A DNA stretch of 8,224 nucleotides from Cytophagales bacterium (GCA_022360235.1 JAKSDE010000465.1:1-8224), one strand, 5' to 3'; counted from the stretch's first letter, positions 1-6,558 are shown. Program-made: numbers and translations. The notes: generated by a model from the letters alone, not told the origin.

Positions 1-492
1 AGCACGCTCAGCACCCTGGCTCTTTACCCCAGCACCAGCTAGGCAGTTGGTAAGCTCTTCCTATAAAGCGCTTACGGCGGGCCCACCGCCATCTCATTTA
101 CAGCAGGCAAAGAACGTTTCCGTTTATTGCTTCGTGACACACCCGTCTTTACACCGGCAATGTTTGGGCTACGTGACCTAATAACGCAGTAGGTCAGCCT
201 TATTGCACGCCTTTTGGCCCAAGCCTATCAGCACTTTTGGCTTGTTCCCTTTAACGATGCTTAAACAACGGTTCACCTTAAGTTAACCTTACCACTCATC
301 CTCGCCCCTTACCCGCACAGTGCTAGCAGGTACTATGGCCTCTCACGATTTCATAGTGCCCAAGCAGGGTACATTGTATCGATCGCTTCACACCAGACTG
401 TTACCAGTCTGGCATGTATCGATAGGATATCACTAGTAGCCTAGTGAGTTCTGTCCTAGCAGAACAATTGTTTGTACAACTTCACGTCGCAC
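1..492 (-). mobile_element. Group II intron, 5' part (domain I region), truncated by window edge
   Basis: No protein frame runs through this stretch, but read on the minus strand it has the look of group II intron RNA. It starts at 492 with GTGCGAC, matching the GUGYG consensus at the 5' end of these introns. Hairpins follow one after another: GTTCTG/CAGAAC (448-465), CACTAG/CTAGTG (431-446) and CCAGACTG/CAGTCTGG (about 393-412). Further in, a hairpin at 175-195 presents the loop sequence GCGTTAT, which is exactly complementary to the 7 bases of exon next to the 5' splice site (493-499). This is the expected EBS1-IBS1 pairing. A possible EBS2 (GGGCC, 216-220) matches exon 503-507, in the right order. 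The reverse transcriptase/maturase would be encoded left of the window, so mobility cannot be judged. The RNA fold was not computed; class assignment is not possible by eye. Confidence 0.72.
175..195 (-). other. EBS1 hairpin of the group II intron
   Basis: On the minus strand GACCTA and TAGGTC form a 6-bp stem around the 9-base loop CTGCGTTAT. The loop holds GCGTTAT, a perfect complement of ATAACGC, the exon sequence directly upstream of the 5' splice site. In group II introns this loop in subdomain Id recognises the target exon during splicing and retrohoming. Confidence 0.7.
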
Positions 493-507
493 GCGTTATG
501 AAGGGCC
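493..507 (-). other. Intron insertion site: IBS1 and probable IBS2 in the 5' exon
   Basis: Read on the minus strand, ATAACGC (499 to 493) abuts the intron start and pairs with EBS1 over 7 bases. GGCCC (507 to 503), three bases further upstream, can pair with GGGCC at 216-220 as IBS2-EBS2. The exon itself, 493 to about 627, contains no coding sequence that I recognise, so the intron seems to sit in non-coding or badly decayed DNA. Confidence 0.62.
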
Positions 508-627
508 GACTAAATAGATTTTTGTAAAAATAAGTATTTCGTTAAAAAGACCCAATGAACATGTAATAGAGACACCCTGTCTTCCTCTTCTCATCTATTC
601 TTTTTCCATTGTTGTTTCTATTTTTTT

Positions 628-1122
628 GTGTACCTTTACCACCATAGAAAGATAGTTCCTATTCGTAAAGACTACTTTCATAAACTATCTACGCAATGAA
701 AAACCCTGCATTCGTGTATAGGGGAAACCTACAAGTAAGGCATAGGAGTAGCTCAGTGGGTGACACACTACTACATCCAGGTAGAAAAGTTAAAGCAAAA
801 TCAGGGTTAAAGTAAGACGCTATTAGAGCAAAGGTAGTATGAATTTCGCAGACAATTAGCCTATAAACGCACGTGGAAAGGGGGCGTCTATCTAGTACCC
901 ACTCGCTTTGTAGGTCAAAACTAGGGTCATCAGGCCCATGCAGATGTCAATACGGTTGAATATAGGGGAGTCGGACAACCCTTGTCAGCTTGTGGAGCTA
1001 TTAAGTCCAAGAATCCTCTTGCTTCAGCGAGAGGAGTGTCAAATACTTTCGTTAAATTTGCCGAGAGGCATAACTTAAAGGAAAGTTTATTAACTTTAAA
1101 GCTTTTAAATTTTGTTCAATAA
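628..1122 (+). pseudogene. tnpB: Decayed TnpB (IS200/IS605 family, IS1341-like), C-terminal half
   Basis: TnpB is the RNA-guided nuclease protein carried by IS200/IS605 elements. No single frame is open, but three consecutive frames give recognisable TnpB blocks in the right order. First comes HHRKIVPIRKDYFHKLST (640-693). After a frameshift near 697 comes NPAFV..NLQVRHRSSSVGDT (702-767), leading into HPGRKVKAKSGL (771-806). After a second shift near 807 come KTLLEQR, a TAG stop and YEFRRQLAYKRTWKGG (838-885), then a TAG stop at 922, then AHADVNTVEYRGVGQPLSACG. The last block carries the Asp of the final RuvC motif. The stretch of about 25-30 residues that normally holds the four zinc-ribbon cysteines is missing around 922. 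The N-terminal half is absent. The frame stays open to a TAA at 1120, but similarity fades after about 1036. It is clearly non-functional as a protein. Confidence 0.82.
1015..1034 (+). repeat. Right-end hairpin of the IS200/IS605-type element
   Basis: CCTCTTGC and GCGAGAGG form an 8-bp stem (one G-T pair) with a TTCA loop, followed by AGTGTCAA. A subterminal hairpin close to the end of tnpB, with a cleavage site just 3' of it, is the standard right end of these elements, where the TnpA transposase binds. In this family the guide (omega) RNA usually overlaps the same region, so a remnant of it may also lie here. That part is inference. The element boundary is probably near 1039-1045. Confidence 0.6.
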
Positions 1123-1138
1123 TTAAAAATGTAATGTT

Positions 1139-1648
1139 ATGAAAAAATCCACTTATCTTATGTTGTTTTTCCTTTTACTAGGTGCCGTCACAATTTTCTT
1201 AGCTAACTATCGTTCTGAGCTTAAAAAAACAGCAAGGGCAATTTATCAAGAGCTAATGGAAGTAAAAGAGGAAGCAACAGGCAAAGTAAAAAGAATCGAA
1301 GAACTAAATAATTCTCTAGAAAGAGTAGTAGCAAAGCTCAAGAATGAAGAAGACCAAGTGTATCAAAAGACAATAGAAGAATACAGTGCGTTAATGCAAG
1401 CACTGAATCTTGCCCATAAGCACATGACGGATTGGATGAGTAGCCTTAATCCTGCGTGGGACAAAAGAACTCCCCAAGAAGCGGTGGCTTATTTAAAAGA
1501 AGAGCAAGAAAAAATCCAGCGAATAGATGAAAAGGCGGAAAAGGCCATCAAAGAGGCAGAAGAAGCACTGGATAGTAGGGGAGAACTAGCAACCTACAGA
1601 GAAGACAAAGAAAGTATAATGAATGAAAAACACGAGTGCTGCAGTTAA
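1139..1648 (+). CDS. Membrane-anchored coiled-coil protein of unknown function
   Basis: The 169-residue product starts with MKK and a strong hydrophobic helix (residues 6-22), followed by a basic NYRSELKK. This reads as a single-span anchor with the rest probably outside the cytoplasm; no lipobox cysteine is present. Residues 24-90 are highly charged and helical, and residues 120-145 form a second Glu/Lys-rich helix. The block MTDWMSSLNPAW (96-107) followed by AVAYLKEEQEKI (115-126) resembles a family of small Bacteroidota proteins often mislabelled 'viral A-type inclusion protein', with a DWM motif followed by a YL..E..KI helix; this resemblance is from memory. The tail ends in HECCS. The ATG at 1139 is the only start that includes the anchor. 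No Shine-Dalgarno-like sequence precedes it, as is usual in Bacteroidota. It stands alone: a decayed tnpB is upstream and a 298-bp gap separates it from ftsL. Confidence 0.75.
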   Translation: MKKSTYLMLFFLLLGAVTIFLANYRSELKKTARAIYQELMEVKEEATGKVKRIEELNNSLERVVAKLKNEEDQVYQKTIEEYSALMQALNLAHKHMTDWMSSLNPAWDKRTPQEAVAYLKEEQEKIQRIDEKAEKAIKEAEEALDSRGELATYREDKESIMNEKHECCS

Positions 1649-1946
1649 AAGAACCTGAGGGTGGTATCTCGAGATTTTCGATGCCTACGAGGGAAACTCT
1701 TTAGTATATAACTAAGGGTAGCAGGCGTTGGAGATAAGCAGGCAAAGGAGAGAGAGGACAAGACAGGAACGCGACACAATAGCATTTGATAATAGCATGC
1801 GTTTTAATCGCTTTACCTTTCGCACACTTTGTACGCATAGCGAGACTGTTGCAAAACTAGGTTACATCCCTTCTTTATAGGCTATAGGAACGGATTTTAA
1901 TGCGTTTTGCAGCAGTCTAATGTCAGAATAAAGCGCCACTTTTGTT
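1649..1946. other. Intergenic region before ftsL, with no gene
   Basis: No frame of useful length or recognisable product is present. It holds a perfect 10-base palindrome ATCTCGAGAT (1666-1675), a near-palindromic CTTTAGTATATAACTAAGG (about 1699-1717), and the 75-bp inverted-repeat element at 1844-1918. The rsmH/mraW gene that usually precedes ftsL is absent here. Any promoter for ftsL must lie in or beside the inserted element; I could not identify a convincing -33/-7 pair. Confidence 0.6.
1844..1918. mobile_element. MITE-like element with 15-bp terminal inverted repeats
   Basis: AGACTGTTGCAAAAC at 1844-1858 and GTTTTGCAGCAGTCT at 1904-1918 are inverted copies, matching at 14 of 15 positions. 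They bound a 75-bp segment with no coding capacity. Short non-autonomous elements ending in GACTGTTGCAAAA-like repeats are typical derivatives of DDE-type insertion sequences; which family is uncertain. No clear target-site duplication is visible. It ends 28 bases before the ftsL start codon, so it may affect ftsL-ftsI transcription. A single related end occurs at 4605-4620. Confidence 0.6.
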
Positions 1947-2309
1947 ATGAAGAAAAACACGTATAAATCTCAAAAAAGGGCCAACTTATTTACTTACATA
2001 GCGCAATTTTTACAACGCAAGGGCTTTTTCTCTGAAGACTTCCCTATGAAATACCTTCCCTACGTGTTGTATATCTTTTTCTTAGGTATACTCTATGTCG
2101 GTAATACACACTACTACGAAAAAGTAATTCGGAAAATTACGCAGCTTGAGGAAGAGGTGGAAGACTTAAGAGTCGATTTTACAACACTAAAAGCAGACTA
2201 TATGTTTGCTAGCAAACAATCTGAAGTGGCTAAAAGAGTAGCTTCAAGGGAAATCTATGAAAGTACACAACCGCCGCACAAAATAAAGTTACACCAACGT
2301 GACGATTAA
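1947..2309 (+). CDS. ftsL: FtsL-like cell division protein
   Basis: The protein has 120 residues: a basic cytoplasmic N-terminus (1-35), one membrane helix at about 36-52 (PYVLYIFFLGILYVG), and a short periplasmic coiled coil (about 60-90, ITQLEEEVEDLRVDF). The layout is that of FtsL, which with its partners links FtsI/FtsW to the divisome and activates septal peptidoglycan synthesis. The block GNTHYYEK after the membrane helix and the C-terminal SEVAKRV...YESTQPPHKI are typical of the Bacteroidota FtsL type found between rsmH and ftsI. Sequence similarity to proteobacterial FtsL is low, so the call rests on architecture and on overlap with ftsI. The ATG at 1947 gives a normal family length. 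Its stop codon overlaps the ftsI start by 11 bases, indicating co-transcription and probably coupled translation. Confidence 0.85.
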   Translation: MKKNTYKSQKRANLFTYIAQFLQRKGFFSEDFPMKYLPYVLYIFFLGILYVGNTHYYEKVIRKITQLEEEVEDLRVDFTTLKADYMFASKQSEVAKRVASREIYESTQPPHKIKLHQRDD

Positions 2310-4407
2310 AAAAACAATTCTTTTAAGAACAAGAATCGCTTTTTTAGTAGTCTTTATTTCTTCTGTAGCTATCATCATCAAGATAGCGCATATACAATTC
2401 GTACAAGGCAGTAAATGGAAAAAAGTAGCAGAGGTAGGGGGCTTGGAGTATAGATCTATCAAGCCAACAAGAGGCAATATTTATACTGATAATGGTAGCT
2501 TGCTAGCTACTTCATTGCCTTTCTATCGCGTAGCATTTGACCCATGCGTTGTTGACAAAGAAGTTTTGCAAGCAGGTATTGACTCCCTTACCCACCTGTT
2601 AGCCAACTTTTATAAAGACAAAAGTGCGCAAGCTTATAAAAAATTAATCTATGATGCCCGAGGGGCAAATAAGAGGTACATCGCCTTAAATAGACAACAA
2701 ATCAACTATCAACAAAAGAAGATGATGAGCAAGTGGCCAATTTTTCAGAAAGGGCGTTGGAAAGGAGGCGTAATTTTTGAGAAGGTAGAGAAACGGCTTC
2801 ATCCCTTCAGAAATCTTGCCTTTAGAACCGTAGGCTTCATTAATGAAAATGAATATGGAGCAGGACTGGAGTATAGCTTCAATAAAGAACTAAAGGGCGT
2901 TGAAGGAAGAGCCCTTTATCAAAAAACAGTAGGAGGTAATTGGAAAATGGTATATGACGGCTCTGAAGTGAGACCGGTCCATGGCTATGATATAGTAACT
3001 ACTATCGATGTAAATTTACAGGATGTAGCGCAAAATACACTATTAAAAGCTTTGCAAAAAGAAGAGGCAGATTATGGCTGCGTAATAGTAATGGAGGTAC
3101 AAACAGGTGAAATTAAAGCGATCTCTAACTTAAGTCGTGTATACTCCAAAGAATACACAGAAACCTATAACTATGCGGTGGGAAACCAAGGGGCTAGAGA
3201 GCCAGGGTCTACGTTTAAACTTGTCTCTATGATGGCGTTACTAGAAGAAACCACGCTCGAACTTACCGACAGTATTGAGACAGGAGAGGGGCAATGCCGT
3301 TTTTATGACCGCATCATGCGCGACATTAAAAGAGGAGGGTATGGAAAAATATCTATTCAAGAAGCATTTGAAAAATCATCTAATGTAGGCATATCAAAGC
3401 TAGTAGATAGTGTCTTTAAGAAGAAACCACAAAAATTTATTGACTATATTCATAAAGTTGGTTTAGCAAAGCCCCTTGGGTTTCAGATGACAGGAGAAGG
3501 CCTACCTGTCGTCAAAAGTCCTAAAGATCCTTCATGGAGTGGCGTTACACTGCCTTGGATGTCGATCGGCTACGAGCTGAAAATTACTCCCTTACAAATA
3601 CTAACGCTGTACAATGCGATAGCCAATAACGGTAAATGCATACAGCCTATCATTGTGAAGAAGATTAAGCAGGCCAACAGAACTATCAAGGAATTTAACG
3701 GCGTAGTGTTAAACAAAAAGCTATGTTCAAATAAAACATTGGCAAAGCTAAAAACGATGCTAGAAGGGGTAGTAGAACGGGGAACAGCGCGTAGCATTCA
3801 AAACAGCTCTTACAAAATCGCTGGCAAATCAGGAACAGCCCAGAAATTTGTTGATGGAAGGTATACCAACAACTGGTGCACTTCTTTTGTAGGCTACTTT
3901 CCTGCTGAAGCACCGAGATATAGCTGCATCGTAGTGGTGGATAACCCCAAAGGCTTCAGGCAATGTGGCTCGAATGTGACAGCACCTGTATTTAAAGAAA
4001 TTGCTGACAAAATAGCAGCCAAAGATATCGATATGAATAATACTTTTGTTAAAGAAGATAAAGACAAAAATAGCTTCCTACGAAGCAGTGTAGGAAAAAA
4101 GACAGACTTCATACAAGTGTGTCATGCGTTAAACATTGCGTATACAGACAATATAGATGAAGAATGGGTAAGAACTACGGTTCAAGGAAACACAATTACT
4201 TGGCAACCTATTGGTAACAATAGCGAGAAGCAGGTGCCCAATGTAATAGGCATGACCTTAAAAGATGCTTTATTCCTACTTGAAAATCGTGGCTTAAGCG
4301 TAGTGGTACAAGGAAAGGGTAAGGTGCGTACACAGTCCTTGCTGCCCGGTGAGCAAGCAAAGAAAGGAAGAAGCATTGTTTTAAAATTAGACTTCTTTCA
4401 AAACTAG
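2299..4407 (+). CDS. ftsI: Penicillin-binding protein FtsI (PBP3-type septal transpeptidase) with a PASTA domain
   Basis: The 702-residue class B penicillin-binding protein cross-links septal peptidoglycan during division. Residues 11-30 are the single membrane anchor. The dimerisation/pedestal domain starts at about 53 (IKPTRGNIYTDNG). The transpeptidase domain has all three catalytic motifs: S304-T-F-K307 with the acylated serine, S360-S-N362, and K510-S-G-T513. Residues 644-697 (QVPNVIGMTLKDAL...) form one C-terminal PASTA domain, usual in Bacteroidota FtsI. The start is GTG at 2299. There is no later start that keeps the anchor, and the sequence from MTIKK onward fits the family N-terminus. 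It overlaps ftsL by 11 bases and should act with it in the inner membrane. The frame is full length with no sign of decay, so a functional protein is expected. Confidence 0.95.
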   Translation: MTIKKTILLRTRIAFLVVFISSVAIIIKIAHIQFVQGSKWKKVAEVGGLEYRSIKPTRGNIYTDNGSLLATSLPFYRVAFDPCVVDKEVLQAGIDSLTHLLANFYKDKSAQAYKKLIYDARGANKRYIALNRQQINYQQKKMMSKWPIFQKGRWKGGVIFEKVEKRLHPFRNLAFRTVGFINENEYGAGLEYSFNKELKGVEGRALYQKTVGGNWKMVYDGSEVRPVHGYDIVTTIDVNLQDVAQNTLLKALQKEEADYGCVIVMEVQTGEIKAISNLSRVYSKEYTETYNYAVGNQGAREPGSTFKLVSMMALLEETTLELTDSIETGEGQCRFYDRIMRDIKRGGYGKISIQEAFEKSSNVGISKLVDSVFKKKPQKFIDYIHKVGLAKPLGFQMTGEGLPVVKSPKDPSWSGVTLPWMSIGYELKITPLQILTLYNAIANNGKCIQPIIVKKIKQANRTIKEFNGVVLNKKLCSNKTLAKLKTMLEGVVERGTARSIQNSSYKIAGKSGTAQKFVDGRYTNNWCTSFVGYFPAEAPRYSCIVVVDNPKGFRQCGSNVTAPVFKEIADKIAAKDIDMNNTFVKEDKDKNSFLRSSVGKKTDFIQVCHALNIAYTDNIDEEWVRTTVQGNTITWQPIGNNSEKQVPNVIGMTLKDALFLLENRGLSVVVQGKGKVRTQSLLPGEQAKKGRSIVLKLDFFQN

Positions 4408-4466
4408 AATCTTAATCAAAAGTGATGTAAATTGCTACTTTTTGCTTCCCCTGCCGGGGGCCCTCA

Positions 4467-4595
4467 CCGCTGTTGAAAAATGGCTAAAATTCCTGCGCTA
4501 CGTGCTAAAAATTGGCAAACTCGTCGCTTTACTCCTCAGACAGGCCAATTTTTGGCCGCACTTCGCTTGGAATTTTAAACATTTTTCAAAGGCGG
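4467..4595. repeat. Large imperfect palindrome with about 50-bp arms
   Basis: The left arm (4467-4516) begins CCGCTGTTGAAAAATGGC, and the right arm (4544-4595) ends ATTTTTCAAAGGCGG. Arranged as inverted repeats they agree at roughly four positions in five, with perfect blocks TTGAAAAATG, TAAAATTCC and AAAAATTGGC. The spacer is 27 bases (4517-4543). The inner part of the right arm is itself a perfect palindrome, GGCCAATTTTTGGCC (4543-4557). It has no coding potential that I trust. It could be a dispersed intergenic repeat, a MITE, or a transcribed hairpin. Confidence 0.75.
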
Positions 4596-4604
4596 ATCTC
4601 TATT

Positions 4605-4620
4605 GAGATTGTTGCAAGAA
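4605..4620. repeat. Orphan end resembling the repeat of the 1844-1918 element
   Basis: GAGATTGTTGCAAGAA differs from GAGACTGTTGCAAAAC (1843-1858) at only three of 16 positions. No inverted partner is visible within a few hundred bases. It may be the remaining end of a deleted element, or chance similarity. Confidence 0.35.
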
Positions 4621-4761
4621 GTTTACAGAACGCGTAATTGTTAGTATCAAGCATTGGTTTGGGGACTTGAGAGCGCGTTAGGTAGGCCTATTAAAAATGC
4701 ATGGACAACACTATAATAGGGAGCTTAAATATCGAGTTTCGAAAGAGGTTCATTGAACAAA

Positions 4762-6213
4762 ATGTATTTGCTCAGCGAATTACTTAAAGGCGTTACTGTC
4801 AAAACCCTCCTTGGAAACAAAGAGGCAAGGGTCAAAGCCATCACCTTTGATTCGAGACAAGTAAACACAGCTACCTTATTTGTGGCCATCAAAGGAACAA
4901 ATGTAGATGGACATGACTTCATTTCACAAGCCATTGCTTTAGGAAGTAACGTAGTGGTCGTTACCCATCTCCCTCTACAAAGAGCAAAGGAGGTTACCTA
5001 TGTAGTCGTTGACCATAGTGCCCGTGCGTTGGGAATCATTGCTTCGAACTTCTACCAAACCCCCTCCACAAAGCTCCAACTCATCGCTGTTACAGGTACC
5101 AATGGAAAAACAAGCACCGTCAATTTATTATATGGACTCTTTAAAAAACTAGGTTATAAGGTAGGTATGCTATCGACCCTCTATAATAAAGTGCATGAAC
5201 AAACCTTCCCTGCGACCCATACTACCCCAGACCCGTTACAAATCAACCAGCTACTTGCCCAGATGGTCAAACAAGGATGCCAATATTGTTTTATGGAAGC
5301 AAGCTCACACGCCCTTGAGCAAGAACGCCTAGCAGGACTCCATCTTGCAGGTGCTGTCTTCCTCAATATTACCCATGATCATCTCGATTACCATCAATCC
5401 TTTGCCAACTATATCAATGCTAAGAAAAAGCTTTTTGATGAACTCCCTGCGCAGGCTTTTGCCCTATTCAATGCAGATGATAAAAGGAAAGCAGTCATGG
5501 TACAAAATACAAAAGCAGCCAAACACAGCTTTGCGCTAAAAACACCCACTGCGTTTACAGCCAAGTTGCTCTCCAACACCTTACAAGGCCTCGAGTTGTG
5601 TATTGCCGGTAAATCTGTCTGGTTTCAACTCATAGGCGCTTTTAATGCCTATAATCTACTAGCAGCCTACGCCACAGCCTGCTTACTCGGCAAAGCCAGT
5701 GACGAGGTACTCATCGCTTTATCAGTCTTACCTCCTATCCGCGGAAGATTTCAATGTATTCCTACCCCGCAAGGTTTCAATACAATTGTAGATTACGCCC
5801 ACACGCCTGATGCCTTAGAAAATGTGTTGACTACGATTCACCAAATTAAAAGTAAAAACAGCAAGATCATTACTGTAGTAGGATGTGGCGGAGACAGAGA
5901 TCCACACAAGAGACCCTTGATGGCAAAAATTGCCTGTCAACTAAGCGATAAGGTCGTTTTTACTACTGATAATCCACGCAGTGAAGCGCCCAAGGCTATT
6001 ATCAAGGCAATGGAGGCAGGGTTAACCGACCTACAGAAAAGGAAAACACGAGCGATTGTTGATAGAAGAGAAGCGATCAAGGCTGCCTGCTTGCTTGCTG
6101 AAACGAATGATATAGTTTTAATAGCAGGCAAAGGGCATGAGACTTACCAAGAAATAAAAGGCAAAAAGTATCCTTTTGATGATGTTGCTGTACTAAAAGA
6201 GACTGTGAAATGA
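4762..6213 (+). CDS. murE: UDP-N-acetylmuramoyl-tripeptide synthetase MurE, probably meso-diaminopimelate-adding
   Basis: MurE is the cytoplasmic ligase that uses ATP to add the third residue to UDP-MurNAc-L-Ala-D-Glu in peptidoglycan precursor synthesis. Counting from the ATG at 4762 gives 483 residues, a normal length. The N-terminal UDP-binding domain includes FDSRQV..ATLFVAIKG (29-45). The central domain has the ATP loop GTNGKTS (112-118), TTPDP (154-158), NITHDHLDYH (202-211) and the AKKKLF lysine block near 221, where the carbamylated lysine is expected. The C-terminal domain has GCGGDRDPHKRP (375-386) and DNPR (403-406), the signature of meso-DAP specificity. A TTG three codons upstream (4753) could also serve as start, but the family N-terminus fits MYLLSELL. 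The gene is intact. mraY, which usually follows, is missing downstream. Confidence 0.95.
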   Translation: MYLLSELLKGVTVKTLLGNKEARVKAITFDSRQVNTATLFVAIKGTNVDGHDFISQAIALGSNVVVVTHLPLQRAKEVTYVVVDHSARALGIIASNFYQTPSTKLQLIAVTGTNGKTSTVNLLYGLFKKLGYKVGMLSTLYNKVHEQTFPATHTTPDPLQINQLLAQMVKQGCQYCFMEASSHALEQERLAGLHLAGAVFLNITHDHLDYHQSFANYINAKKKLFDELPAQAFALFNADDKRKAVMVQNTKAAKHSFALKTPTAFTAKLLSNTLQGLELCIAGKSVWFQLIGAFNAYNLLAAYATACLLGKASDEVLIALSVLPPIRGRFQCIPTPQGFNTIVDYAHTPDALENVLTTIHQIKSKNSKIITVVGCGGDRDPHKRPLMAKIACQLSDKVVFTTDNPRSEAPKAIIKAMEAGLTDLQKRKTRAIVDRREAIKAACLLAETNDIVLIAGKGHETYQEIKGKKYPFDDVAVLKETVK

Positions 6214-6223
6214 TACTACTTTC

Positions 6224-6252
6224 GAGTTCTGAGTTCCGAGTTCCGAGTTCCG
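6224..6252. repeat. Tandem repeat of GAGTTCC, four units
   Basis: One GAGTTCT unit is followed by three exact GAGTTCC units and a partial GA. It starts 11 bases after the murE stop codon, so it lies outside any coding sequence. Slippage could change the copy number between strains. Confidence 0.85.
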
Positions 6253-6289
6253 ACTGTTAAGCTACACTGTGTGAGATGGCTTGTTCGTG

Positions 6290-6439
6290 TTAAGGAAGTT
6301 TTTGTATTGCTTGGTATAGGCTGTCTAGCAAGAGGGTAGCATCACAGCTAGCTATTCTTTCTGCTAGGCTGTCCTTAAAAGCGTATTGTATAGCAAGCTG
6401 CTCTAATACCTCCTTGACTAGCCTATATTTCCCTGTGGT
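6290..6439 (-). pseudogene. Unassigned C-terminal protein fragment
   Basis: The minus strand has 49 sense codons between two in-frame stops, with no ATG, GTG or TTG start that would give a sensible protein. The translation is protein-like: KYRLVKEVLEQLAIQYAF, then SLAERIASCDATLLLDSLYQ, ending KLP. It is helical and well balanced in composition. It may be the C-terminal end of a transposase or nuclease-like protein whose front has been lost, but I do not recognise the family. It could also be a chance open frame. Confidence 0.35.
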
Positions 6440-6558
6440 TTAGTGCGTAAAAAAGTAGAATAGTTGCCAATTTAAAATTTTTGAGACTTTTTCTCTTTTT
6501 ATCCATTTTCACGGAAAGCCTTTTGCCCTGCAGCCATATGTAGAACTACCAAAAGTAT

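Larger units (their letters stand above)
4408..4761. other. Intergenic region between ftsI and murE, repeat-rich
   Basis: ftsI and murE are normally adjacent or nearly so; here 354 bp separates them. The gap holds a GC-rich hairpin (CCCC/GGGG, 4448-4459, without a following T-run, so a weak terminator candidate), the large inverted repeat at 4467-4595, and an orphan IS-like end at 4605-4620. The remaining 140 bp before murE may contain its own promoter, since the palindrome could block read-through from ftsI. I could not identify promoter elements with confidence. Confidence 0.6.
6214..6558. other. Gap between murE and the ankyrin fragment, with no intact gene
   Basis: This stretch holds the GAGTTCC tandem repeat (6224-6252) and a minus-strand open-frame fragment (6290-6439). 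The remaining 6440-6558 is AT-rich, with one 28-codon minus-strand ATG frame (MDKKRKSLKNF...) that resembles nothing I know. The two convergent genes would need terminators here, but I see no clear hairpin followed by a T-run. Confidence 0.5.

Noticed and set aside
2..181. Open plus-strand frame of about 59 codons at the left edge
   Set aside because: Its composition is unlike a protein, no family is recognised, and the region is explained by intron RNA on the other strand.
311..318. GTGCGGGT on the minus strand as the intron 5' end
   Set aside because: It matches GUGYG, but the start at 492 has the perfect IBS1-EBS1 pairing and brings the hairpins at 393-465 into the intron.
744..770. tRNA D-arm-like sequence GGAGTAGCTCAGTGGGTGA
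   Set aside because: No acceptor stem, anticodon arm or TTC-containing T-arm follows at the right spacing, and the bases are explained as part of the decayed tnpB frame.
3570..4376. Several minus-strand open frames inside ftsI
   Set aside because: They are antisense shadows of the conserved transpeptidase and PASTA coding sequence and show no family features.
4448..4460. CCCC/GGGG hairpin as a terminator of ftsI
   Set aside because: The stem is only four pairs and no T-run follows, so it is mentioned only as a weak candidate.
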